64,000 nt of DNA, from the NCBI GenBank assembly GCA_946699065.1, contig CAMPDV010000196.1, forward strand, positions 124,001 through 188,000, given 5' to 3'. Shown here piece by piece: positions 1 through 11,539 of this stretch. Each line of letters opens with the position of its first letter. Position 1 is the first letter of the stretch. This stretch comes from Loxodes magnus. Taxonomy: Eukaryota > Ciliophora > Karyorelictea > Loxodida > Loxodidae. The notes beneath the pieces were generated by a model. It was not told the origin of the DNA, did no database searches, and saw nothing but the letters and a program-made list of their open reading frames with translations. Made by a program: the position numbers and the translations under genes.

Positions 1-450
1 TTATTAAATTAAGTAGAAGATAGCAAATCTAATTAGCTTTTATTTAGTAAACTTAGCTTCTGTATAGTTATTGCCTTAATACAATAGTAGCTATACTAAT
101 TATTGCTCTTATTTGCTTAAAAAGATGCCAATTAGTGCTAGTTTATCTAGTTTTACTGATGGTGCTACTTACTAAACCTGCATGGTTTCTTTAGTAATTG
201 CATTATTGCTTTTATTAAGCGTTTGATACTATTAATTAAAGCGTTTTTACACTTTCTGGCTTTAAGATCTATTTAAGAGACATAAAGTAAGCTATTCATA
301 TATAATGCCTATCAATCTCTATGGCTTTTAAATAACTAGACTAGCTACTATATGCAAAGCATTAAGATAAAAGGTGAAATATAAGAGTATCATAATATTA
401 GCTGAAAGGATAGAAATAATTAAAGGAATAAATTAAATAAAGAAAGAGAA
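1..450. other. AT-rich leader region, no gene recognised
   Basis: No reading frame here gives a recognisable protein under the TAA/TAG=Gln code. The last stretch is the 5' flank of the dehydrogenase gene that starts at 451. Confidence 0.4.
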
Positions 451-1942
451 ATGATTATTAGATAAATAAAGCGACTTGTAGTCAGTAATAGGGGAAATAA
501 CTATAAACTCCCTAGAGTTAATACTTTCTAAATTCCCTCTGCTGAACATATTTAAGTCTTCAAGAAACTACTTCCTGATCCTGGCTAAGTTATTGAAGAT
601 TAAGCAGAGCTTTAATAATACAATATTGATTATATGAAAATTAATATTGGATAGTCTAAATTGGTTCTCATGCCTAGTAAGATTAATTAAGTTTGTCAGA
701 TACTTAAATACTGTAGTGATTAAAATTTAGCTATTTGTCCTTAAGGAGGAAATACAGGACTTGTAGGAGGAAGTACTCCAGTTTATGATGAAATTATACT
801 TTCTCTTTCAAAGCTGAATAAGATAATAAGCTTTGATGATAAGCAGGGAGTTATTATTGCAGAGTCTGGATGCATTTTACAGACTTTAAATTAATTTGTT
901 GAAAAGAAAAACTTTATAATGCCTTTAGATTTAGGAGCAAAGGGATCTTGCCAAATAGGAGGAAATGTTAGTACAAACGCAGGAGGACTTCGTTTAATTA
1001 GATACGGTTCTTTGCATTCTACAGTACTTGGCATTGAGGCAGTCCTCGCTTCTGGATAAATCTTAAATTTGATGAATACATGAAGAAAAGATAATACAGG
1101 ATATGACTTAAAACAGCTATTCATTGGAGCAGAAGGAACTTTAGGAGTTGTAACTAAAGTAGCAATTTAATGTGCTGTTAAACCTTAGAGCATAAATGTA
1201 GTTTTGATTGCCTGCAGCTCATTTTAAGAAGTCCTAAAAATTTCTCAACTTGCAAAATAAAGACTATAGGAAATACTGTCAGCAGTTGAATTTTTTGACA
1301 GCTTATGCTTATCAGCAGTTCTAAAATACATTCCTCATTCAGTTAATCCTTTCAATAGTAAAGAGCTATATAACTTTTATTGCTTAATTGAAACTTCAGG
1401 AGGTAATAAATAGCATGATGAGTAGAAAATAACTTCATTTTTAGAAGAGTGTATGTAACTAGAAGGAATTCATGATGGTGTTATGGCTTAGAGCGAAAAA
1501 CAGATAAATTAGATTTGGAATTTGAGAGAAAAAATAAATCCAGCTTCGTTTAAGCTTCCTTAAATGGTAATTTATAATGCAGCAACAACTTAAATATGAT
1601 TTGAGTCTTCCTGTAGAATCAATGTATGAAATGATCTAGTACTGAAGAAAAAAGCTTCCTTAAGAAGTTACTGTATTAGGCTATGGGCATATAGGAGATG
1701 GAAATCTACATATGAATATTATTTCGCCGAAACAAGACCTTCAAGAAATTGTCGAACCGGAAGTATTTGAATTGACTCAAAAATTTAGTGGTAGTGTATC
1801 AGCTGAACATGGAATAGGATTGTAAAAGGTTACCAAACTAGGATATAGTAAGAGCGAGCAAGCAATAGAAATGATGAGAAAAATAAAGCATTTATTTGAT
1901 CCCCATGGAATATTAAATCCTTACAAAGTGATTCCACAATGA
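451..1942 (+). CDS. D2HGDH: D-2-hydroxyglutarate dehydrogenase (FAD-linked, mitochondrial type)
   Basis: Oxidises D-2-hydroxyglutarate to 2-oxoglutarate using FAD, and in eukaryotes acts in the mitochondrial matrix. Joining 451-1566 and 1583-1942 gives 491 residues, against about 520 in animals. The FAD_binding_4 domain comes first, with the pyrophosphate-binding stretch [19 protein letters not shown] near residue 95 and [14 protein letters not shown] near 155. Further on are [21 protein letters not shown], then the C-terminal cap with [24 protein letters not shown] and SAEHGIG, ending LNPYKV like animal D2HGDH. The first residues (MIIRQIKRLV) are basic and could be a targeting peptide. A 16-nt intron at 1567-1582 is needed to keep the cap domain in frame. 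TGA codes Trp at 1081 and 1643; the stop is TGA at 1940. The ATG at 451 was chosen as the first in-frame Met before conserved sequence. Confidence 0.93.
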
Positions 1943-2779
1943 TTAACAATTAATTTGAAAGTTTTTCTAAAATAAGTAGTTAACTAAGCTTATAAATTAT
2001 AATAAACATAGAATTAGAGTTATCCTACTCCTATTTTAACTTAGATCACAGTTAGTTTTATATTCAATTATATATATTATTTAAGCTATTTTTAAATATT
2101 ATGTTAAGAAAAACTAAAGCTAATTTAATCTGAAAAAGCAATTAAGTTAATAGCTGTCAAAGATATTTTACAAGATGGTTACATTAATTAATATTAAACT
2201 ATAAATGATAGTGATCTAAACAATGAAGGGAACAATATTTTTATTGTCTAATTATACTCTTAAACCTTTGAGAGGTCCTTAGTAAATCAAAAGTTTTGAA
2301 GATAACATATCTTATACTATTCGACTTAGCAGGTTATATACCATTATAATCTTTAAGAGGCTGTTCAGATTAACTAACTCAGCGTGAGATTAACGATCTC
2401 TGAATTTAAACGCTAATAATTATTATTTTGATGTAAGAGACAAAAAAATATCTAAATCTTATTAGATCTTATAGAAGTATTTAGCTTTATTTGTTGGTAG
2501 TTTTATAAAACTTTACTTAAAAATGCACAAAATAGAAGTCTAGATATAGATTAAAAAAGTATTTTTTTATTATTTGTTAATCTTAATTGAATATTCATAT
2601 TTATATTAAAATATTAATTAAAAGGAATAAGATATTAAGTAAGGAATAGGAATTATTAGGTTTGCTTTTTATCTAAGGAATTATTTATTGTATAAGAGAT
2701 AATATTTAGAAAATCAAAGACATATAAAAATGGAAAAATTAAGCAATTATTTTTAAATACAAAACCAGTTAAATCAAGT
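1943..2779. other. Intergenic, no gene recognised
   Basis: AT-rich spacer between the dehydrogenase and the convergent gene on the minus strand. The true 3' end of that minus-strand gene may lie a little inside this stretch. Nothing else stands out. Confidence 0.35.
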
Positions 2780-4127
2780 CTGATTTTTATTTGATGAGTA
2801 AATTTTTTGAACTGTTTTGTTTTCTGTTGGGAAAAATTGGCAGGTCTTATGACACTATCATTTGCATTTGAAGTCTTGGATGTTTGCTGTTTGCTATTTG
2901 CTTTGTAACCTCTTAATTAATATTAAAGATATATAATATCTTTATCCTTTTCCTGTAAGCAGTGATCATCATATGTAATTAATGTATATTTATAAAAATA
3001 GTTTTCCTGCATCTACCAGAGTCTTATAATCATCCGGATATGTTCTCTTCAAGATCTTTGATCTTCTAAATTCTCACTAAGGCTTAGAGATATAATCAGA
3101 TAATAAAAAATCTTGTATTCTCTATTTTTTAATTATTTTTAATTAAAATAGATTTCTACTATTATTATTATCAATGAAAATTTAAATAAATTTGATTTCC
3201 TGGATTTCAGCAAATTCCTTTTTTCATTTTTTATCAAAGTTGAAATCCTCAAATATTTTTTATAGTGATTGGATTCTTTATCTTTTTTTTTAAATGTGAA
3301 TGGTACTGCTTCTTCTCTAATCTTCTTTATCTTTCTGAAATTTGTTTTTTCTTTTTGTAGACTCTTATAAATTATCGTGAGTTAAACGATTTTAATTTAT
3401 TTTCGCTCTTAAAAAATTCTTCATTCTCTTTTGTCTTTTTATCATAGATTACGTTTTAAGAACTCCTTTACCATTTAAAATTTTTCAATTAAATTATATT
3501 AGGATTAATTAAGCATTTCTCCTAGTTATATCTTTATTTTGGGAAAGTTGCTATTTTAATTTTCACTTTTATTTTAGCTATTCAATATGCATATGAATTA
3601 TCTTGTTCTTCTGAAAATTTGCATTTTTGCTCGTCCTGCCAAATGATAGTTTGTTTCAATTTATCGCATTACTATATACTGACACATTGTCCATTTAGAT
3701 TATAGAAGTAAGAAATAAAATTTCTTATAGAATTTTTCGTTTTCATGCTGACAAAAATTTTATATCTTTTTATTTTCTTTTCTAGTTGCTCTTCTAGTCT
3801 TTTATTCTTATTTTTCGATATTATTTTCCTAATTTTTTTTCTTAATTGTTTTATTTTATCTGCATAATCTAAATAAAATTTAATTTTTTAGATGATTTTC
3901 GGAAGGATCTTCAAAATAGTCACTATCCTATCGCTAATCCCTGTTTGTATTGTGGAGAGTAAGAGGTATTTGAGTTCTTCTTTAAATGTATATTTTATTC
4001 TAGTATAAAGAATTACTATTTTAAAAGATCAGGAATTATGATTTAAGGTTTCTTATAAAATATTATTAGGAGTTATAAACTAATTTTCAAGTTCTTAACT
4101 AGAATATTTAAATTTATAAACAAGCAT
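2780..4127 (-). CDS. Unrecognised protein gene, lysine-rich, at least one short intron
   Basis: Reading down from an ATG at 4127 there is a protein-like frame, with helical stretches such as EELKYLLLSTIQTGISDRIV and RLEEQLEKKIKRYKIF, then CDKLKQTIIWQDEQKCKF. The frame changes once near 3340, and a 28-nt GT...AG intron at 3335-3362 restores it. It then continues through DFLLSDYISKPQWEFRRSK and LKRTYPDDYKTL. A second change near 3000 is repaired by a possible 64-nt intron (2953-3016), long for this genome and less certain; the protein then continues with ...YQLRGYKANSKQQTSKTSN. I recognise no domain. The 3' end is approximate, because no TGA follows closely in the last frame. It sits tail-first beside kinase copy 1, on the same strand. 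Confidence 0.55.
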
Positions 4128-4717
4128 TTCAAAAGAAGCTAAAGTCAAGAAGACTTAAATTATTAGAAATGAAAAAAGTAAAAATGGAATATGCAAAAGA
4201 TGAGAAGAAAAATTATGTATTGAAAAATTATGAGATCAAGACGGTATTAAAATATCAATTTAAATAGCTTTTACTAAAACCTATCATTGAATGAAGCATT
4301 TCTTGTAATTAAAGATATCAATAAAGTTTAAAATTTAATTTATTTGGATAAAGATCTTATATTATTTTTATATCATTTATCTCTTAAAGAATTCACACTT
4401 ATAGCAAATCCTCTATTAAGACTTAGGTGTTCATTTTTTTTTAATGCTCCTAAGCGGAAATCTGAAGCCTGCTTAAAATTAACTTACTCCTAAAGATCTG
4501 TAATTCAGCATCTTTCGTAATTGAATCACAAGCTATTAGTTTTAAGTTTAATATATCTTATTAAGAGCAATTCTTTATCTACTCTATTCTGCTCCCATCT
4601 ATAGAGTTAGCTAATTGATTAACTATATTAAGTAAAAAATATCCAATTAAAATAATTTTACCTTAGATATATTTTCTTATTATAAAAATTTATTAAAAGA
4701 ATGAAAAGTTAAATTTT
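4128..4717. other. Intergenic gap upstream of the 2.8-4.1 kb gene
   Basis: Spacer between two minus-strand genes. A lysine-rich open stretch on the plus strand near 4170-4290 looks weakly protein-like but has no start, domain or supported end, so it is not called. Confidence 0.3.
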
Positions 4718-7117
4718 TCACATTTCATTTCTAACTTTACTCTAGAAATAGGTGTTTTTCTACATTTTAGATATAAGCAGCTACTGTAGTTGTTCTATCT
4801 ATCTCCATTTTTCGTTATAAGTTTTCTCTTTAGTATCGTTATTTTCTTTAACATTTTAGTTATAAATTTCGTCTTAAATTGTCTTTTGAATTTAATATAA
4901 TGAGTATATTAGTTAATCTTCTCTTTGGAAATGTTCATAAGTTGTAGCAGTTTAGTTTAATTTCAAGAGAAGCTCTATAACTTATTTATTAAAGAGCACT
5001 TCAAAATTATTGTTCAAAGAGATATTAGTATAATGATAGAATGTTGATCTGAAAAGAATTTCTTATAGTACTTTCATTTACTATTTCCAATGAGTTAATT
5101 TTTTGTTACATTCAGTAATTAAAGTCTTTAAGTCTTTTTTATTTTATTCTTAGAGTAACTTTAGATCTTATTAATTTATAATTCATATATGAGCTTTCTT
5201 TATTGCATCAAATATAGAAGAGAAAGCATTTAAGAACACTAATATAGTAAATTATAAGTTGAAAGTAAACTCTCCATCTGTCTTTTAGAGCAAACTAACT
5301 TATTCAATTATTTTCAATATACATCTATAATTCCAACTTTCTTTTTTTATTTAATCTAAAATAATCTAAATACCTTCATTTACTTTATCTGAAGCTTAGC
5401 TTTTAATTGGATTTAAGAAAGATTATCCAAGTTTCTAGATAGGAATTTTATAAGGAAGATTGAAATTTATAGTGTTAATAGGTTAATTTGGAATTTGTGT
5501 AGTTTCATTTGATTAAATAGCGTAATTAGGATTTAAATTTGGTTACTATTAAATATTACATTAGAATTAACTTTCTTAAGAAACATTATAACTATCTGGC
5601 TTATTTTTCATTAAGGTTTACTATTAAATTCTAAATTCTTGGCTACCCTAAGATGTTGGTACATTTTGCATATAATTTATATTATACTATTATTATTAAT
5701 TTTCAAACTGTCTCTATCTTGTTTGACTATCAGATTAGTTTTATGTTGATATTTAGGATTAATTTTAGTAAGTTGCTTAATCTTCAGATTAAGTTTAAAC
5801 TTGAAAGGTATTTTAGTTGATATTAGGATTATATTAAAGTTAATAGTTTTGCTAGTTGTTTAAGTTTAGGCTTTATTGTTATTGGGTAGTTATATTTGGT
5901 TGTAGTTCAAATGCTTTAACAGTCTATGTTTAATACTATTATTAAACTTATTTAATTGGCTAACTCGAATTAATAGATTTTATTTAATTACTTCTTAATG
6001 GATCAGAGTCTAGTTATTAGTTATTTTATTACTAAGGGTTACTTACTTCTTATCTTATACTAAATTATTAGTTAACTAATATTTATGTTTATTCATTTCC
6101 TTATATAGGATAGTTCTTATTTCATTAGCTTCATTAGACTTAGCAGGTTTAATATTTTTTCTATAGCTATTATATCTAGAACTATCTATTTTAAGTAGTT
6201 TTCTTTTCTGTAGTATTTAGAGGTTAGTTCTAATTTTGTTATGGTTAGCTTATAATTTCTTATTTAGTAAATTAAGATTAAATATCTTTAAAAGCTCTAA
6301 TTCCTTCCTATATTCAAGGATGCTCATATAATTCGTAAATATCACTGCGACTATTTTAGTCTACTACTAGTACTTTTTGTAAGAAATCCTTGGCTTATTA
6401 GGATATTTATAAGGATTCTCAGGGTATTGTCTAATTTTAAAACAAGTTTTTAAGTCTTGAAATAGAAATTGCATTATAAGGAAAATCACCTAAAAGCATT
6501 TCATAAACAATTACTCCAAACGACCATAAATCTGCCTTGAAGTCATATTTTTAACCAAATAAAATTTCAGGAGCAGAGTATAAAGGGGTTCCGCATTATG
6601 TAATAGCCATTTCTCCATTTATCAGCTTTCTTGATAATTTCAAATCAGCTATTTTAAGAATTAATTAATTTTAGAAGTAATGAATCATTATATTTTCAGG
6701 TTTAATATCTCTATGAAGTATAAAGTTATCTCTTAAGAACTTTAGTCCATTTAGAATTTGAGCTGAAATCAATTTAACTTGAGATTCTTAGAGTGTCTTA
6801 TTATTTATTTTCATAAAGGCTCTCAGATCCCCTCCATTACAAAGTTCCATAACAATATGAAAATCATAGGTAGTTGACAAAAAATCAAAAATTTAAACAA
6901 TGTTAATATGATAATTTAACAATACCAATTCATTTTTTTCTAAATCAGGTCCAATCTGCTATTATTAATTTAGCTTACTTTTACTTATTTACTTTATAGC
7001 TACTTTATAGTTTTTTTAATTTGAGAATTATGTTTCAGCTTAATAAACAGCTCCAATTTATCCTTAGCTTAACCTTTTTTCTAAAATATAATCCCCTATT
7101 TTCCTGACTCTTATCAT
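4718..7117 (-). CDS. ULK/ATG1-like Ser/Thr protein kinase, copy 1
   Basis: Single open frame of 2400 nt (799 residues) from an ATG at 7117 to TGA at 4718-4720, with no intron needed. The kinase domain covers about residues 5-275: GDYILEKRLSQGQIGAVY, the VAIK lysine, [22 protein letters not shown] and DLWSFG. The arrangement is that of the ULK/ATG1 group by general resemblance, not proven. A Gln/Asn-rich low-complexity linker and a conserved helical C-terminal region follow. Oddities are that the magnesium motif reads DLK where copies 2 and 3 have DLG, and that the first glycine of the P-loop is Ser. Activity may be reduced. It carries only one unit of the 213-nt repeat expanded in its paralogues. 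Its flanks match those of copy 2, so the two are direct duplicates. Confidence 0.85.
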
Positions 7118-7689
7118 TTTTTAATTTATTAATTTTAAATTATGAAAATATATAAATTATACTCTTAGCAGCAGTAGTCTAAGAAATTAACTACTTATAA
7201 CCTATAAATTTAATTTTAAATTTATGTTTCATTATAGCACTCAATGACTTAAATATATTTGCTTAATATCTCTATAAATTACCTTGGTATTTATACTTGT
7301 TCTTCTAGTTTAATACTTTTCATTTAAATGGATGCATTTTTTAATTTATTAAATAGCTAAAATAAGAAAATTTAAGTGGAAAATTAAGTTTTAAGCAAAA
7401 GTTACTGAAAATAGGAAATAGGGATCTGTATTAAATTCTATGTATCTTACTTTAATTACTAGTATGGTTAAAATCTAAGGGATAGTAGATTAATAGCCTA
7501 AACTATTAATTATTTTAGTGATTCTATGTTTATTGAATCTTAACCTTCTACTTGCAATAATGAACTTAGAAACTACTGGTTCTGCAAGAAATAGGATGAT
7601 AAATAAAAAATCTCTGATTTTTCAAGAGAAAGTAAAAGCTAAAGAAAACGAAGTAGAATATTCTTCTATGTGCTAAATAAACAAAGATT
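7118..7689. other. 5' flank of kinase copy 1
   Basis: Promoter-side sequence of copy 1. It aligns by eye with 17631-18180 upstream of copy 2 (shared stretches around 7400-7450 and 17920-17980), which shows the duplication included upstream DNA. No further gene seen. Confidence 0.4.
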
Positions 7690-8090
7690 ATTATAAAGCG
7701 CGTAGTACCTCGTTGACGCGCAGCTCTTTTAGTATTAATATTTAATATTAAAAAAGTGTTCTCAAAAGCTTGATTTCATTCTATCCGTTCAAAGAGTCAC
7801 CTCATCTTCTCCAAATAGGGAGTCTTCTTATTAAAAATTATTCTTAAATCTTGAATCAAATGCTTCAGTCTTCTTGAATAAGGTCCAAATAAGAATTAGT
7901 TATTAAGTCATTAATTAGAAGGCCCGTCAGTCAAACTTTCATACTGTTAAAGAGAAGCCTCGGGGTAAGTTAGGCATGTCTATCCACCCTTCCCCGTAGT
8001 GGAATCTAGTGCGAGATTACTCGCAATGTAGCATTCATTACACTAGATTACTTACTAATTTTTTTGATGCGGCTGACATACATTTTATAT
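7690..8090 (-). mobile_element. Short non-autonomous element (SINE-like), copy A
   Basis: About 400 bp, clearly the reverse complement of 35094-35513 along its whole length. The two copies share, for example, GTCAGTCAAACTTTCATACT on opposite strands and a run of matches around 7810-8060. Read on the minus strand, its 3' end is the hairpin also found at the LINE 3' end, followed by a degenerate TTTA-type tail at 7680-7690. It interrupts sequence that is continuous upstream of kinase copy 2 (about 18180-18260), so it was inserted after that duplication. Confidence 0.75.
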
Positions 8091-9379
8091 TATTCTTAAT
8101 AACGAAATTTTATAGTATATTATTGCAAAAGCATGGAATTAATATAAATAGTGAAAAAGCAAATGAAAAGCATTAAAGATTCATAATTGAGATTAATCAG
8201 TTTGGAGACAATAATATATAAAATGAAGACGAAGGCGAAAAAACACAGTTATCATCTGTCTAATACAGAACATATAATCTTAGGAAAATAAAATAAGTGA
8301 GAAACTTTCAGAAATTAGCTATGAAATAGTTAATTTATTATTTGTTAAGCCACTGTAATCAATTATTATTATATATATTAAAAAATGCTTAGATTCAAAA
8401 TGGGTTTTTATACCGCCTCCTCAGAGTAGGAAAGAAAACCTGAAGCACTTCCTTCGACCACGTCTTCGCTTAATAAGTCCACTTTTTTATTACGAATGGA
8501 AACCAGACTCATAACACAAGCACTCAGACTACACAGAACCAAATTTACTGATCCAACAAACATGAAATTATAAAACGTTCATCGGGAAAAGGTATTCCAT
8601 ATATCTATGATTGGACAGGTTTCAATAAAAGGAGAAATACAAAATAAGAAAGGAATTAATTGGTAACAAAAGTACACAAGCAAAGCAGTAATTTGACAAA
8701 AAAATTAACAACTTATTTAGCTAACGTCTCTGAAGATTAAATGGTAAGAGTCTACTAAAATGCCTATTTATATCTATCGTTATGGAGTTCACAGTTTATT
8801 TTAACCATTATCTGGAAAAAACTGGGTATAAGAGAAAAAGGTCATAGTCTAAGAAGAGATAAAAGTGTTTAGATATTCAATTTGGAGCGAATAAGAGAAA
8901 GTAGTTGCAAAATTTATTGTTAAATAAAAAGAATAGTATATTTAGTCTTCAACAATGAAGAAAGATACTCACAATTCGCTTAATTCAGGGAATGAACATT
9001 CTAAGGCGTTAGATTTCCTATCTGACCAAGAAACTAATTAGAATACTTTGCATTCATAACTACCTAGTATACTTCATAATAAGCAAATATTCAAACAAGA
9101 AGGAAGTAATGAAAATAATGAAGTAATATGGAAAACCTAGAGGAGAGGTTTAACATATATACCCAAACACTACAATGCTAACAGGTAGCAGTGTAGTGAG
9201 CCTAAATTTATAGGATATAGACGAAGTGAAGTGACACCAGTAGCAATAGACATGAACAGAAACTAAATGAGGATACAACGCCTAGTAAATTTTATTTACT
9301 GTCTATGCAAATTGAAAGGGCACACAGACCAATAATGCAGAAGGGTGAAAGCAGCAAAAAGGAAAAAAATACATACAAG

Positions 9380-10270
9380 AGAATTGGGGGTGCTTGAAGG
9401 AGAAGTTAAATTAACAATTAACAAACCAGAATTAAAAGCAAATCAAGCGAATAAGAGGATAATTGAAGAAGGAGAATAAATGGCTTTAGAGGAAGCAAGA
9501 GAAGAAGAGAAGGAAATAAAACGAGGAGAATAGAAAAATAATTAAAACAACTAAATAGTTAAAAAAATTTTTTTTTATGTTAAATGAATAAAATAAGAAT
9601 TATTTTTTATCAAAATGGAATTGGATATATGCAAGGCGGAGGGACAGAGAAATGCTCTAAGAGATAAATAAAATTTAAAGTAATTAACTAAATAATAAGA
9701 TATAATATAAAATAGATCTGAGAAAAGGATGGGATAAATGATAGTAAAATTGCTATATACCCTAACAAAAGAAATAAGAAACGAACAAAATAGCATAATG
9801 GAGTATGTAAAGAAAAGTGTAAATAAAGAAAAAAAATAAATAGAACAAGCTCAAGAAAAAAAAGAATAAAATGCAAATAAAAGCGAGAAGTAAGTTGCAA
9901 ACTGAAACAATCTTTAATTAGAATCTACTATGCTAAGAAATCTAAATACAAAAACGAACAATTACCCAACAATAATTAATAGGAAAATGCAAAAGAAGAG
10001 GAATGGATAGATAAGAAGAAAAATATAATTAATAAGGAGAAAAAGATAAAACAGGGAAAAAAATTCATCATGAAAAGAATATGGAAGTAGAAAACGATAG
10101 ATAAGAAGAAGGAAAGCCGGGGAAGGAAAATGAATAAAAAGAAGAAAGTGGTGAAGAGGAAGCAGAGAGGATAGGCGAAAAAAAAAGAAGAATAATAATA
10201 ATTCATAAAAATAGGGATAACAGATGTTAGGGGAGTTAGAAGGAAAAAAGAGATACTAATCAAATTCATA
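9380..10270 (+). pseudogene. LINE ORF1-like coiled-coil region
   Basis: Highly charged Lys/Glu/Arg-rich translation in the usual ORF1 position before the endonuclease. It includes the stretch GEQMALEEAREEEKEIKR near 9470-9530, which would form a coiled coil. No zinc knuckle or RRM was recognised, so the assignment rests on position and composition only. Confidence 0.4.
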
Positions 10271-10289
10271 ACTCAAAAAAGTATCCAAT

Positions 10290-10880
10290 TAATGGCAATA
10301 AAAGATATTTAGATTGGAGACTAAAAAATATATGTAATATAGCAGGATTAAAAGCTTAATTAATGTGGAGTTAAAAAAAGGGAAAGGAGTAGCATTCTAT
10401 ATTAGAAACGACATATGTAAGGATATTAGAGTAAAATAAAATGAAATGAACCAAATGATGGTTTTTGGAGGAACGAGAGTGATGGTCATTGAAATAATGT
10501 GAAAATTGGCAGTAATAAATATTTATGCACCTGTTGCAAATGGCAACGAATAATATGAGCCATTCTATAATTTAGTGAATTAATTTAAAATATAAGCAAT
10601 AGTATAAGAACTTAATGCAATGATCATAGAAATTAAAATACGAATATAGAGAAATGATTACCAAAGAAAAAAAAACTCAGTGCGAAAGAGAATGCTGCAG
10701 TTCATGGAAAAGGATAAGTTAATATGCCTAGATCCAACTGAAATAGGTACTTTTGTTCACTAAAACAATGAATATAAAATAGAATACTTTTTAATTGAAA
10801 AGATAACGAAAGAAAAGGTGATAAAAAATGATTTTATTACTCATGCGTAATACTGGACCAAAGATCCTGTATTATATAGG
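10290..10880 (+). pseudogene. LINE apurinic-type endonuclease domain (EEP family)
   Basis: The translation contains GKGVAFYIRNDICKDIR followed by VMVIEI and AVINIYAPVANG, the conserved core of LINE endonucleases (variants of GVA..vr..., NvYaP). The expected GDFN motif is degraded (about 10600-10630, reading NAMI). A later segment matches the usual TFVH/TW region (about 10745). In intact elements this domain nicks the target DNA to prime reverse transcription. Confidence 0.75.
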
Positions 10881-11539
10881 TAAAGATTGGTAAATTAGTT
10901 ATAAAATCATAAAAGATAGCAAAAATAAATTTCCTATTATTAAAGAAAAAAGAAATCTAAAATTAATTTGAAAGATTTATGCAAGAAAATGTCTAAGAAA
11001 AAGAAATTGATAGCCTAAACGGTACATAGACTTATAAATGACTAAGAAAAAGATATAAGAAGGAGTTTTTATGGTATGTGGAATAGTTAAAACATAAAAC
11101 TTTAAGATATATAAATACTCAGAAACAACAAAATAGTGTAGCAAAATTTTCAGAAAATGCAGCAAACAATTAAAATAAAATGTAAAGAACAACGAAGAAA
11201 TAAATGAAAATCAATAAACCGAGAATTATAGAGAATACCAAAAAAAAAAGACAAGAATACATTTAATCAAGAAAAAAAGATAAAAGAAACTAACCTAACT
11301 TATTTATGAACAATATAAATAAAGGAAACTTGGTAGAAATGTGAAAGAAACTAAAAAGTCTGCTTAATAGAAAAAAAAATCAATGAGTACTCTTATCAAA
11401 ATAAGATATTAAGATTTTCAGGAAAGAATGATAGTAGTTATATGAAGATGGGATAATACATTGCCAACTAAATTCTTAAACAAGAGGAAAATAGTGGTAA
11501 ACGAATACAAATTTGAGAAAACATTAACTAATTTGCGAA

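Noticed and set aside
9575-10269. Cluster of hydrophobic minus-strand ORFs
   Set aside because: Antisense of the Lys/Glu-rich LINE ORF1 region; Phe/Leu richness is what the complement of A-rich coding gives.
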